A stretch of DNA of 64,000 nt from MPNP01 sp965215545. GTDB taxonomy: Bacteria > Pseudomonadota > Alphaproteobacteria > Rhodobacterales > Rhodobacteraceae. Under the pieces are notes generated by a model. That model was not told the origin of the DNA, ran no database searches, and saw only the letters and a list, made by a program, of their open reading frames with translations. This document shows positions 1 through 8,069 of the stretch, piece by piece. The position numbers and the translations under genes were made by a program. The first letter of the stretch is position 1, and each line of letters starts with the position of its first letter. Location: the NCBI GenBank assembly GCA_965215545.1, contig OZ244066.1:2294001-2358000 (forward strand), read 5' to 3'.

Positions 1-2079
1 AGCACCCTCACCACCCGGGGCTCATCATCGTCCGGCCTCTATGGCCGCCATTTCGGCATCGGTGATGTCACCCTCACCACCCGGGGCAACCGGATCACCA
101 CCGCGGGCGACGCCTCGCACGGCCTCTACGGCCACAAGCAGTTCAATTCGGGGGTCTCGTTCCTCCTGTCGGGTGACCTCACCATCAACGCCCGGTCCGA
201 TCAGATCACCACCGCGGGCGCCGGCTCGCACGGCCTCTACGGCCGGTATGAGGGATCATCACGGACCCTCACCATCACCGCCCGCGACACCACCATCACC
301 ACCGCGGGCGCCGGCTCGCACGGCCTCTACGGTCACCGGACAGGGTCGGGCGGTGCCATCGCCATCACCCTGGATGGTGGCACGATCACGACCGCCGGCA
401 CCGGCATCGTGGCGGCCTATGGGTCCGCCTCATCGAGTGCGGCCCGGGTCGAGATCAGGAACGCCGCCCGCATCACGGCTACCGAGGCCGTGCGCTTCGA
501 GAACAGCAAGGCCGACCTCGCCCTGACCGATGTCGGCATCCGTGCGGATGGCACGAGCACCCTCATCGGGTCCATCAGCTTTGCCGCTGGTACGTACGAT
601 GATGTGCTGACGCTCACCCAGACCACCCGCTCGGGGCGGTATGACGGCTCGCTCGACTTCCTCGGGGGCGACGACACCCTGGCTCTCGACATCGCCCGGG
701 GTCAGCATTTCATCTTCGGCGGCGAGATCACCAATCTCGAGACCCTGACCCTGCAGGGTGGCGGCTTTGCCCGCTTTGCCGCCCCGGTGAACCTGGTCGC
801 CCCCGGCACGGCAACGGTAACCGACGGCACCCTGGTGCTGGCCAGCGGGCTGACCAGCCGCACGGTCACCATCAGCGCCAAGGGCCGGCTGGTGCTGGAA
901 GCCGGTCTCGACAGCAGCGACCAACTCACCTACGGGCAGATCGCGAGCGGCACCGTGCACTTTGCCGGTGACCCGGTGGTGTTTGCCCAGCTCGCCCCCG
1001 ACCTCACCGCTGACCAGATCCGGACGGTGCGCGAACGGCTGGCGGCCGCCAGCCTCACCCGCGCGGACCTGCTCCCGACCACCCTCACGCAGGGTGACGA
1101 CAATACCGACCTGACCATGGGGACCATCGTCATCCGCTCGACGCAGGCCGATGGCACGGTTGTCGATGTGGGCACCATTGCCGCCGACGGCACGATCACC
1201 CTGGATGCCAATCGCATCGCCCAGCTGCGGTTGCCGGAAGGGATTGTCGCTGCTCCCCGCCACCGCCTTGTGGCTGCCCTGCCGGCTGTCCTCCTCGACA
1301 TGACCGCCCTCGAGGCCCCCTCGGCCGGCCCCGGCACCTGGGCCCGTCTCCTCGGGTCGACAGCCGACCGCACCCGCAAGGACGCCACCGTCCCCACCGC
1401 CTATGACCTGGTCCGCCGCGGGGTGGCCCTCGGCCACGGTCTCGAACTCGGCCCCGGCCGCACCCTCGGCCTGGCCGTCCAGCACCAGACCGGGTCAGCC
1501 ACCGTCACCAACGGTGGCACCATCGATGTCACGGCGACCACCCTCGGGGTCCGCCATGCCTGGGCCCTCGAGGCCACCACCCTCGGTGTGGCCGCCAGTG
1601 CCACCACGCTGGCCAGTGATCTTGCCGTGACGGCCACCGGTCGGCTGGCTGCCGGCCTGTCCGGCACCGGCCTGACCGCCGGCCTCCGGGCCGACCACCG
1701 GCTGGCCCTGCCCGATGACGCCACCGTCACCCTCGGGGCCGATCTGACCCATGCCCGGGTCAAGGCGGATGCTTTCACCACCGAGGCCGCCACAAAAGAG
1801 CAGGCCACCGCCATCAAGGGGTCGGCCACCACGCTGGCCCTGACGGCCGACTGGACCACCCCGCGCCCGACCGGGGCCGTCTTTGCCGGGGCCCGGCTGG
1901 CCCTGCCGCTCGGCGGGACAGCACAAGCCCGGGTCGGCACCACGGCACTCACCTCCAAGCCGCGCCCGGCCCTCGGCGTGCAGGGTGGCATCGCGTTTGG
2001 CGGCACCGCCATCACCCTCGGCTATGGCCGCGAGAGCGGTGGCGACAGTCTCGCCGCATCCCTGACCCACCGGTTCTGA
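1..2079 (+). CDS. Autotransporter (type V secretion) protein, 5' end outside window
   Basis: The reading frame is open from the first base, so the true start lies upstream; 692 residues are visible. The N-terminal ~130 residues hold repeats with the core TTAGxGSHGLYG, typical of beta-helical passenger domains. The middle is a threonine/glycine-rich beta region. The last ~270 residues (from about DMTALEAPSAGPGTWARL) look like an autotransporter beta-barrel, and the chain ends in SLTHRF, the aromatic C-terminus expected for outer-membrane insertion. Inferred role: a surface-exposed or secreted adhesin-like protein. The passenger function cannot be told. The next gene starts 84 bp downstream and seems unrelated. 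Confidence 0.85.
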   Translation, partial: STLTTRGSSSSGLYGRHFGIGDVTLTTRGNRITTAGDASHGLYGHKQFNSGVSFLLSGDLTINARSDQITTAGAGSHGLYGRYEGSSRTLTITARDTTITTAGAGSHGLYGHRTGSGGAIAITLDGGTITTAGTGIVAAYGSASSSAARVEIRNAARITATEAVRFENSKADLALTDVGIRADGTSTLIGSISFAAGTYDDVLTLTQTTRSGRYDGSLDFLGGDDTLALDIARGQHFIFGGEITNLETLTLQGGGFARFAAPVNLVAPGTATVTDGTLVLASGLTSRTVTISAKGRLVLEAGLDSSDQLTYGQIASGTVHFAGDPVVFAQLAPDLTADQIRTVRERLAAASLTRADLLPTTLTQGDDNTDLTMGTIVIRSTQADGTVVDVGTIAADGTITLDANRIAQLRLPEGIVAAPRHRLVAALPAVLLDMTALEAPSAGPGTWARLLGSTADRTRKDATVPTAYDLVRRGVALGHGLELGPGRTLGLAVQHQTGSATVTNGGTIDVTATTLGVRHAWALEATTLGVAASATTLASDLAVTATGRLAAGLSGTGLTAGLRADHRLALPDDATVTLGADLTHARVKADAFTTEAATKEQATAIKGSATTLALTADWTTPRPTGAVFAGARLALPLGGTAQARVGTTALTSKPRPALGVQGGIAFGGTAITLGYGRESGGDSLAASLTHRF
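94..332 (+). repeat. Passenger-domain DNA repeats (three copies)
   Basis: A ~38-bp unit encoding ITTAGxxSHGLYG occurs at about 94-131, 205-242 and 295-332, with variable spacing (about 111 and 90 bp). A degenerate relative lies at the very start of the window. Such in-frame repeats allow passenger length to change by recombination. Confidence 0.75.
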
Positions 2080-2162
2080 TGGGGGTGGGGCACCAACACC
2101 CAGGGATGGGGCGACCGTCGGGTGGCCCCGTCGGCGGATCAAGCCATGACAGGAGCAATACC

Positions 2163-2417
2163 ATGGGCAAAGACTGCAGAATCGGCATCACCAGCGGGGA
2201 CATCAAGGTCCGGTATCAGAAACTGGTCAAGGCCAAGGTTGTGCCGCGAGGGGCAAAGCTGAAGCTGGTGAAAGACGACTTGACCCACTCACAGGCCCAA
2301 GCGCTTGAAAACAAGCTGATTGCCGAATGCAATGCTGCTGGCGCCCATTGTCAGGGCGCACCTGGCGGGCCAAAAAAGTCCGGCCCCGTCTACTCGGTCT
2401 ACCGGATCGACTGGTAA
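2163..2417 (+). CDS. Small hypothetical protein (84 aa)
   Basis: The ATG at 2163 is preceded by AGGAG at about 2150, which decides this start over the longer open frame. The product is basic and lysine-rich, has three cysteines, and begins MGKDCRIGITSGDIKVRYQK. No signal peptide, membrane segment or known domain is visible. It is the first of four closely spaced small genes (2163-3060) on the plus strand, each with its own good ribosome binding site. The family is not recognised. Confidence 0.6.
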   Translation: MGKDCRIGITSGDIKVRYQKLVKAKVVPRGAKLKLVKDDLTHSQAQALENKLIAECNAAGAHCQGAPGGPKKSGPVYSVYRIDW

Positions 2418-2472
2418 CAAGCTGCTGGGGACAAGGATCGCAAGACAGCCTGCGGCAAGACAAGGAGACCGT

Positions 2473-2691
2473 ATGATGGCAAAGTACACATGGAAAACCC
2501 AGAGGGCAGTGGATCGCACCATCCTGAAAGATGGCGAGACCTTCGGCCATATTCGCCTAACCCCGACGGGTGTGGCATGGCGGAAGCCGGGGGTCCATGG
2601 AGGGAAAGGCAAGACCCCCTGGCAACGCATTCCAATCGACAAGATTGCAGCCCTTGCCGAAGAAGAACACGGCAAGCCTGCCAATCAATGA
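2473..2691 (+). CDS. Small hypothetical protein, paralogue 1 of a tandem pair
   Basis: AAGGAGA at 2462 precedes two adjacent ATG codons (2473, 2476). The 72-residue product shares the pattern HIRLTPTGVAW....GVHGGKG...W.RIPI..I..LAEE with the next gene, so the two are tandem duplicates. The stop overlaps the next start (ATGA), implying translational coupling and possibly a two-protein complex. The compact beta-like pattern with tryptophans and lysines could be a small nucleic-acid-binding fold, but that is a guess; the family is not recognised. Confidence 0.6.
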   Translation: MMAKYTWKTQRAVDRTILKDGETFGHIRLTPTGVAWRKPGVHGGKGKTPWQRIPIDKIAALAEEEHGKPANQ

Positions 2692-2912
2692 TGGCCTATG
2701 CATGGGACAGCAAGGGCAGTGACAGGAATGCCCACGATTACACCGTTTACAAGGACGGCAAGGTCCTTGGCCATCTCCGCCTGAAACCGAGCGGCATCGC
2801 CTGGCGACCAAAGGGCGTGCATGGCGGGCTGGGCAACGCCCCGTACCGGCGCATCCCCATCGAGGAGATCGAGCGTCTTGCCGAAGAGCATGGCGAGCCT
2901 GTCGACAAGTGA
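2688..2912 (+). CDS. Small hypothetical protein, paralogue 2 of a tandem pair
   Basis: The start at 2688 overlaps the previous stop by four bases. The product (74 aa) begins MMAYAWDSKGSDRNAHDYTV and shares HLRLKPSGIAW, GVHGGLG and RIPIEEIERLAEEHGEPV with the previous protein. The N-terminal 20 residues differ most. No known domain. Retention of both copies side by side suggests diverged partner roles. Confidence 0.6.
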   Translation: MMAYAWDSKGSDRNAHDYTVYKDGKVLGHLRLKPSGIAWRPKGVHGGLGNAPYRRIPIEEIERLAEEHGEPVDK

Positions 2913-2937
2913 CCCGCACCACCCAAGGAGACCGAAC

Positions 2938-3060
2938 ATGACCGACCCGCACACCCCGGGCGTCATCACCGGCGTCCTCGTTGGCACGGCCCATGAGGGG
3001 GCGACGGGCGTCCTCGAGCATCCCGATCTGGCGGCGGCGTTTGGTGGGGTGCGGGAGTAG
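2938..3060 (+). CDS. Very small hypothetical protein (40 aa)
   Basis: AAGGAG at 2924 is nine bases before the ATG at 2938. The peptide is MTDPHTPGVITGVLVGTAHE followed by 20 residues ending GGVRE. It belongs to the same run of small genes as its neighbours. No domain recognised; expression is supported only by the strong ribosome binding site. Confidence 0.45.
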   Translation: MTDPHTPGVITGVLVGTAHEGATGVLEHPDLAAAFGGVRE

Positions 3061-3068
3061 GCAGTGTG

Positions 3069-3911
3069 ATGACCTTCCTTGCCGAGATGCCTGATTGGCT
3101 CTTCAATGCTGCTAGCGCCATCCTTGGCATTGTCGGCACGCTGTGTGTGGTGGTGATCAGAAATCGCCGGGTGCTGCTGACCTATCATTTTACGCATGAG
3201 CCCATTGGCATTTCGGGATCCGACAGCATTCATGGCGAAGTGAAGGTGACCATCGGAAACCAGCCGGCCCAGAAACTGTACATGAGCAATGTCTGGCTCA
3301 TCAACCGCGGGTGGCAGGATGTCGAGGATCTGGAGGTGAGGGTCTGTTGCGGTCAAGACATGCGCTTGGTCAGTGAATTTGTCCGCATTGAAGGCGAACC
3401 CATTATCCTCAAATATACCGAGGAGCATCGGGGGGAATGGGACTGTTTCTGGCAAGCCTTCGAAAGCCGCAAGCGAGCAGAGACATCCGGGAATCAGGCC
3501 GAGGTGCAGCGCCTTGATCAGGTCATCGAGCCCATGTACAGGAACCTGTCAACAAGCCGTTGTTATGCCGTGCCGGTGTTTTCGCGCGGACAGACCATCC
3601 GCTTCACGCACATGACGGAAGTTGCCCACGGCGCAAAGCCAGGAATTTCCCTCTTTTGCCAGAAGGCGGGCGTCCGCATACAATACAAGGCGCCGTATCA
3701 ACCAATTGGGGAGATGTGGGGCGTCCCCGTTGACCAGGCTGGTATTGCCGGCCTTGGCATTGCCGTCCTCGGCTGGCTGGTGGTGATCAGCACCGTTCCC
3801 AGTCTCTGGCTGGCGGCCCTGATCTGTCTGGTTGTCGGCGCGTGCTGCAGTTTCCCGGGGGCCGGGGTGGTGAAGGTCTCCAAGTGGATCCGGGCGCGGT
3901 TGATGGGATGA
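3069..3911 (+). CDS. Membrane-anchored hypothetical protein (280 aa)
   Basis: ATG at 3069 (a GTG at 3066 is equally possible). An N-terminal hydrophobic segment (about residues 11-30, NAASAILGIVGTLCVVVIRN) is followed by a ~190-residue soluble region with beta-strand character, then two hydrophobic segments (about residues 222-265). Topology suggests an inner-membrane protein with one domain between the membrane anchors. No catalytic motif was recognised. The gene ends 15 bp before the first copy of the palindrome. Confidence 0.65.
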   Translation: MTFLAEMPDWLFNAASAILGIVGTLCVVVIRNRRVLLTYHFTHEPIGISGSDSIHGEVKVTIGNQPAQKLYMSNVWLINRGWQDVEDLEVRVCCGQDMRLVSEFVRIEGEPIILKYTEEHRGEWDCFWQAFESRKRAETSGNQAEVQRLDQVIEPMYRNLSTSRCYAVPVFSRGQTIRFTHMTEVAHGAKPGISLFCQKAGVRIQYKAPYQPIGEMWGVPVDQAGIAGLGIAVLGWLVVISTVPSLWLAALICLVVGACCSFPGAGVVKVSKWIRARLMG

Positions 3912-3926
3912 CCGCACGCCTCCAGA

Positions 3927-3948
3927 ATTGTATTGTACAATACAATTT
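3927..3948. repeat. 22-bp perfect palindrome, copy 1
   Basis: Half-site AATTGTATTG, centre TA, then the inverted half-site. It is 15 bp past the stop of the preceding gene. Its flanks differ from the other copies, except for a similar right edge (cc.cagaggc against ccgcagggc), so it may be the worn left border of the array. Confidence 0.85.
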
Positions 3949-4020
3949 CCCCAGAGGCCTTTGCACGCACCCCGCCCCTCTGCTACCTTCACCGCGCCAC
4001 AGACCACAAGGCCATCTCCC

Positions 4021-4185
4021 ATGACCGCAACCCCCAGCTGGCAGCCACTGGCCATGCTGCCGATGTTTGCGAACATGATCGATGCGTCCCTCGATGATGC
4101 CACCGTTGACCGCATCATGGAGATGGATGATGTGGAGCTGGGACTGGCGGCCCTGACCGGCAAGGGGTTGCCGGGCCGGCGATGA
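4021..4185 (+). CDS. Small acidic hypothetical protein (54 aa)
   Basis: ATG at 4021 has only a weak AAGG upstream. The product is helical and acidic (MIDASLDDATVDRIMEMDDV in the middle), ending KGLPGRR. It lies between palindrome copies 1 and 2. No family recognised; it could be chance coding. Confidence 0.35.
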   Translation: MTATPSWQPLAMLPMFANMIDASLDDATVDRIMEMDDVELGLAALTGKGLPGRR

Positions 4186-4222
4186 TCCACGTGCACTGGT
4201 TGCCGCCAGGCGCCCGGTCAAT

Positions 4223-4384
4223 GCCTCTCGGCCGGCCGGCAGGACCGATCACACCGGCCCGCGGAGCTGCAGGAGCTGACAAAGCCGTCACAAAGTGCAA
4301 ACATTGTGGGGACTTGCCTGAAAAATTGTATTGTACAATACAATTTTCCGCAGGGCAACGGGTGCTGCCCCGCGGTGGAGTGTG
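4223..4384 (+). repeat. Repeat R, copy 1, with 26-bp palindrome at 4322-4347
   Basis: The unit begins gcctctcgg, contains gacaaagccgtcacaaag and gcaaacattgtgg, then the palindrome (half-site AAAATTGTATTG, centre TA, inverted half-site), and ends at gcggtggagtgtg. Copies lie at 5232-5392, 7060-7221 and 8143-8248 (cut short), all in the same orientation. Copies 1 and 3 also share about 33 bp on the left (from cactggttgccgcc). Confidence 0.85.
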
Positions 4385-4426
4385 GTGTGGATCTGGGCGG
4401 GCGGGTCCGATCGGCCGGCGGTCAGG

Positions 4427-5056
4427 TCACTGGTTGCCGCCGATGGCCCGGCCCCCTTCGTTGACGCGCGCGCAGCCCTTGCCGCCCATGAACAGGAAGT
4501 AGGCGCTGCCGGTTTCCGTCCACTGACGGGTGTTTCTGGGCGGACTGAAGACCGAGATCACCAGCTCGCCGGGGCCTTGCTGGATATTGCGGGGATTGCG
4601 GTTGGTCCAGACATGGGCCCCGGCCTTGGGACGCACCTCGATGATGTTCTCACCAAGCACGCCGCCAGAGAAATTGATGTTTGTTACACTGTCCGGATTT
4701 CTCCACCGGTTGTTATCAATCGCCGCAGTCCGCCACTCCCAGTCGGAGAACGTGGAGCTGTAATCGTTGACTGAGGTAATAAACCCTAAGTTGATGTTGA
4801 AGCTCTGCCGCGTCACATTGGGGTTGGTGGACGACAGGGTCAGTTTCATGCGGCCCGGCCTGGCATGTTCGCCACAGCCGTCAACGACCGGGCTGCCGAC
4901 CCGTGCCAGCGAGACGGTGCAGATGCTGCTGGTGCAGGTGGGCGGCGTCTGCGCACTGGCACCCGCGGCAACAACCAGGGCGGTGATGGCGGCCCCGAGG
5001 GCAGTCGTCAGGCGATCAAGAGGGGGCAGGGCCATGGTTCTGGTCAAACGTGTCAT
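4427..5056 (-). CDS. Secreted cysteine-containing protein, family A (paralogue 1)
   Basis: Start at 5056 chosen because the signal peptide begins there (MTRLTRTMALPPLDRLTTAL, cleavage probably after ASA at about residue 35) and AGGGAGAG lies upstream. The mature ~175-residue domain has PTCTSSICTVSL, DGCGEHA, DWEWRT, VWTNRNPRNIQQGP and a C-terminal GSAYFLFMGGKGCARV. The C-terminal half is nearly shared with the gene at 7254-7968, the middle has diverged. Three to four cysteines suggest disulfides in a periplasmic or extracellular protein. Here the proline codons read CCCCCTC, so the tract is interrupted and the frame is intact. The gene is bounded by repeat R copies 1 and 2. Function unknown. 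Confidence 0.75.
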   Translation of the reverse strand: MTRLTRTMALPPLDRLTTALGAAITALVVAAGASAQTPPTCTSSICTVSLARVGSPVVDGCGEHARPGRMKLTLSSTNPNVTRQSFNINLGFITSVNDYSSTFSDWEWRTAAIDNNRWRNPDSVTNINFSGGVLGENIIEVRPKAGAHVWTNRNPRNIQQGPGELVISVFSPPRNTRQWTETGSAYFLFMGGKGCARVNEGGRAIGGNQ

Positions 5057-5157
5057 GAGGATCTCTCCCTTCCAAGCGTGATCGCCCGCGCAGAGCTTGA
5101 CCCAGGAAGATGGGTACAACGGGGCTGCACAGGCGAGAGAATCCCCGCCGCGAGGCG

Positions 5158-5189
5158 ATCCCTAGCAGGGGGGGGGGAGAGGTGGTCAA
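5158..5189 (-). promoter_or_regulatory. Candidate promoter with 10-C tract in the spacer
   Basis: On the minus strand TTGACC (5184-5189) and TAGGGA (5159-5164, after TGC) flank a 19-base spacer that is mostly a run of ten C (5168-5177). It lies about 105 bp upstream of the secreted-protein start at 5056. A homopolymer in a promoter spacer changes box spacing when it slips, as known for Neisseria opc and porA. The promoter itself is inferred. Confidence 0.4.
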
Positions 5190-5231
5190 GTCAAGGGCGG
5201 ACGGGGCGTGGGGTCGGCGCAGGTCATGGAC

Positions 5232-5392
5232 GCCTCTCGGCTGGCCGGCGTGACCAATTGCACAGGCGATTGGTGCTGCGGGGCCTGACAAAGCCGTCAC
5301 AAAGCGCAAACATTGTGGGTACTTGTTGGGTATTTTGTATTGTACAATACAATTTTTGCGGGCGACACAGTGGCCGCCCGCGGTGGAGTGTG
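5232..5392 (+). repeat. Repeat R, copy 2, with palindrome core at 5335-5352
   Basis: Same order of blocks as copy 1. Here only an 18-bp palindromic core (TTGTATTG-TA-CAATACAA) is perfect, because the left flank reads tt instead of aa. The left side is shared with copy 4 through the whole upstream region of the secreted-protein genes. Confidence 0.8.
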
Positions 5393-5395
5393 CCA

Positions 5396-5614
5396 TCAAT
5401 CGACATCGATGTCGCAGTGCTCCTCCCGTCCACAGAGGTCGCAGGAAACGGCCCGGCGCACGGCGGCATCATAGCCACGCTGTGTCTTGTATTGGCGGCG
5501 GTTCGGTTGACTTGGAACGCCATCGCCCTCACGTCGGTAGCCGGTCATCGATTGCCGGCAGTCGTCCAATACCTTGACGGTCTCCCCCGTCCGGGGGTCA
5601 GTGTATATACGCAT
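5396..5614 (-). CDS. Small cysteine-pair protein (72 aa)
   Basis: AAAGGAGAAT stands just upstream of ATG 5614. The product begins MRIYTDPRTGETVKVLDDCR and ends with CDLCGREEHCDIDVD; the CxxC..C suggests a metal-binding knuckle. No signal peptide. It lies immediately beside repeat R copy 2, on the same strand as the recombinase and the secreted-protein genes. Family not recognised. Confidence 0.55.
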   Translation of the reverse strand: MRIYTDPRTGETVKVLDDCRQSMTGYRREGDGVPSQPNRRQYKTQRGYDAAVRRAVSCDLCGREEHCDIDVD

Positions 5615-5809
5615 GGGATTCTCCTTTAGCGTAAGGTTGAAAGGGGCGTGCCATTGCCCCCAAGAGCCAAACCTTACCCTACTGACCGCGGGGGTTGGCA
5701 TTGCCCATGTCAGCGGTCACGCACCAACAGTATCAGTTCGTCGCCATCATTGCAAGCGGAGATCGATGGATCCCATCGCATCGGCCTCGTCCGCAGTCAG
5801 GGCCCGTTC

Positions 5810-6034
5810 TCACGCCGTCCTCGACGGCGACCGCCTGGCCGCAACGCAGTGTCCGAAGTCCCCTCGGGTTCCCCGCCGCTCGTCCGTGTGATTGCACCGG
5901 CGGCGACCATCACGGCGGCATCGCGTCCGCCGCAGCGCCGGTCGCCTAGCCGCCAGTGTGCGCTCCTTGAACCTGCGCAGCCGAAGCCACTTGGCCCTGC
6001 TCACCAGGATCATGTCGTCATCATCCGTCATCAT
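5810..6034 (-). CDS. Small arginine-rich hypothetical protein (74 aa)
   Basis: A perfect AGGAGGT nine bases before ATG 6034 supports translation. The peptide begins MMTDDDDMILVSRAKWLRLR and is then strongly arginine-rich. Such basic peptides may bind nucleic acid, but no family is recognised, and the arginine-rich half could equally be an out-of-frame tail. The 200 bp between this gene and the preceding small gene hold nothing recognisable. Confidence 0.4.
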   Translation of the reverse strand: MMTDDDDMILVSRAKWLRLRRFKERTLAARRPALRRTRCRRDGRRRCNHTDERRGTRGDFGHCVAARRSPSRTA

Positions 6035-6280
6035 GCCACACTACCTCCTGTCGGGGGCATCGTACAGTTTGTCAGCTCAACTCCGCCAGGCGTGAACAAG
6101 CAGAGACCAATCCCTGTCGGGATAGACCCCAGGGGGACTGTCAGGGAAGGCGGTGGCCACGCATCCCGGGCAGGACCCCCACAGCGCCCGTGTCGTGGCC
6201 TCTCGTGGCCGGTCTCGCCCGGACACTGGCAGGGACACAGGCGGGCGCTCTGGCCACCACAGGCCACGACAACCGCTCCC

Positions 6281-6835
6281 TCACCCCCGCTTGATCGCAT
6301 AGACGCTCCCGCGGGCAATCCCCATCGCCCGGGCGATCTGCGTCGGCGACTGGCCGACCGCCAGCCGGGCCCGGACGGCCTCCCGGTCGATGGTCGGGCG
6401 GCGGCCGCGATAGACCCCGCGGGCCCGGGCGGCGGCAATGCCCTCGGCCTGGCGTTCGCGCCGCAGGTTGGTCTCGAAGGCGGCAAAGACCCCGAGCATG
6501 TCGAAGAAGGCCTGCCCGGCAGCCGTGGTGGTGTCGATCGGCTGTTCGGTGGCGACGAGATGGGCCCCCGTGTCGGCGAGCTGCCCGGCGATGGTCTGGA
6601 GATCCCGCAGCGACCGGGCCAGCCGGTCGATGCGGGTGACCACCAGGGCATCACCGGGCCGCAGGAAGGCGAGCAGCGTGGTCAGTTCCGGACGAGCGGC
6701 AAGACTGGTGCCACTGCCGGTCTCGGTGCGGATCAGACCGCAGCCGGCGGCCGTGAGGGCGGCGATCTGGGCCTCGAGGTTCTGATCGGCCGTCGAGATG
6801 CGGGCATAGCCGATGCGGGTGCTGGAGGTGTTCAT
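6281..6835 (-). CDS. Serine recombinase (resolvase/invertase family)
   Basis: 184 aa from ATG 6835, the length usual for Hin/Gin/Tn3-resolvase proteins. The catalytic serine is in RIGYARISTADQNLEAQ near the N-terminus; RPELTTLLAFLRPGDALVV and RIDRLARSLRDLQ carry the conserved arginines of the catalytic domain. LRRERQAEGIAAARARGVYRG leads into a C-terminal helix-turn-helix (SPTQIARAMGIARGSVYAI). The gene stands between two repeat-R-flanked secreted-protein genes. The 26-bp palindromes (12+2+12) have the size of crossover sites of this family, so they are candidate substrates; that link is inference. Confidence 0.9.
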   Translation of the reverse strand: MNTSSTRIGYARISTADQNLEAQIAALTAAGCGLIRTETGSGTSLAARPELTTLLAFLRPGDALVVTRIDRLARSLRDLQTIAGQLADTGAHLVATEQPIDTTTAAGQAFFDMLGVFAAFETNLRRERQAEGIAAARARGVYRGRRPTIDREAVRARLAVGQSPTQIARAMGIARGSVYAIKRG

Positions 6836-7059
6836 TTTGGGTGTGCCCCCGGGGAAATCTGTGCAATAACCCGGATCGGACTTCAAGTGAACACGGTAGG
6901 CCGGGGTTCAGCGTCCTGGCATGTGTGCAGGCAGAGTGTCTGGCTGGGGTCTACCCGAAATGACGGGGCTGTGGGCCTGGCGTCGATGCATCGGGCGGTC
7001 TGGCGCTGGGTGCGGGTCCGGATCGCCGTGCACTGGTTGCCGCCAGGCACCCGGTCAAC

Positions 7060-7221
7060 GCCTCTCGGCTGGCCCGCGTGACCGATTGCAAGGGTGATCG
7101 GTTCTGCGGGGCCTGACAAAGCCATCACAAAGCGCAAACATTGTGGGTACTTGCCTGAAAAATTGTATTGTACAATACAATTTTCCGCAGGGCAACGGGT
7201 GCTGCCCCGCGTTGGAGTGTG
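7060..7221 (+). repeat. Repeat R, copy 3, with 26-bp palindrome at 7159-7184
   Basis: The palindrome is identical to copy 1, with the same flanks (tgcctga on the left, ccgcagggcaacgggtgctg on the right). It lies directly downstream of the phase-off secreted-protein gene, as copy 1 lies downstream of the first one. Confidence 0.85.
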
Positions 7222-7253
7222 GTGTGGATCTGGGTGGGTGGATCCGGCCGGCG

Positions 7254-7968
7254 CTACTGGATGCCGCCGATGGCCCGGCCCGCGTGGTTGACCCGCGCAC
7301 AGCCCTTGCCGCCCATGAACAGGAAGTAGGCGCTGCCTGAGGCGGTCGCGGTGGCGACGGGGGTCAATCGTAAGGTCACCACCACCATCCCGCCGGGGCC
7401 TTGCTGGATATTGCGGGGATTGCGGTTGGACCAGATGTGGGCGCCGGCTACGGGACGCACCTCGTAGATGTGTTCCCCAACATCCGGGGCGGACATGCCC
7501 CATCTCGAGGGGGACACTCGCTGCCATTGACCTCTGTTGGTATTCTCATTTCGCCACTCCCAGTCTTCGAATCTGCCAGCCGTGCGGTGCTCACTCCCAA
7601 TCTCAGCAAAAACAGTGATCGGGAAGTCATTTCGAGCGCGGGTTTCATTCGCTGGATCAACCGGCACATTAGGCACAGTTTTTGGTGGGAAAAGCGTAGC
7701 GTACCGACCCATTTTTCCAGCGTTGTAGGTGACGGATCGCGAGCTTGCCAAGGTGAGCTTCATGCGGGCCGGCGTGGCGTGCTCGCCGCAGCCGTCTGCG
7801 ACTGGCGAGACCGGGGCCAGCTTCATGACGCAGGTCTGCCTGGTGCAGGTCTGCGCCTGCGCAACCGTTGCTGTCAGCGTGAGGGCGACCACCGCCGCGG
7901 CCGCGAGGGCAGTCGTCAGGCGATCAAGGGGGGGGGGGCAGGGCCATGGTTCTGGTCAAACGTGTCAT
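7254..7968 (-). CDS. Secreted protein, family A (paralogue 2), out of frame at an 11-C tract
   Basis: From ATG 7968 the reading is M-T-R-L-T-R-T-M-A-L-P-P-P-P and then stop, because the proline codons form 11 consecutive C (7928-7938). Ten C would restore DRLTTALAAAAVVALTLTAT and a normal signal peptide ending AQAQ, continuous with the ~200-residue body (CTRQTCVMKLAPV, DGCGEHATPARMKLTL, DWEWRNEN, IWSNRNPRNIQQGP, GSAYFLFMGGKGCARV). The body has no other break, arguing against old decay. The state shown is therefore OFF, by slipped-strand phase variation or a sequencing indel. The upstream region and repeat R flanks match those of paralogue 1. Confidence 0.75.
7928..7938 (-). repeat. 11-C homopolymer inside the signal peptide codons
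   Basis: Eleven C on the coding strand between CTG and TTGATCG. The equivalent position is a 7-base interrupted tract in paralogue 1 and a pure 7-C tract at 9461-8913; both are in frame. Lengths 7 and 10 are in frame, 11 is not. Confidence 0.85.
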
Positions 7969-8069
7969 GAGGATCTCTCCCTTCCAAGCGTGATCGCCCG
8001 CGCAGAGCTTGACCCAGGAAGATGGGTACAACGGGGCTGCACAGGCGAGAGAATCCCCGCCGCGAGGCG

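Noticed and set aside
94..332. CRISPR-like spaced repeats
   Set aside because: The repeats are in frame within an autotransporter passenger, unevenly spaced and not palindromic.
430..2142. Antisense open frames opposite the autotransporter
   Set aside because: They are mirror products of GC-rich codon use in the real gene; no independent start signals or motifs.
4322..4347. 26-bp palindrome as a Rho-independent terminator
   Set aside because: The stem is almost pure A/T with no GC-rich part, and copies lie in identical flanks within a larger repeat; a recombination site or operator fits better.
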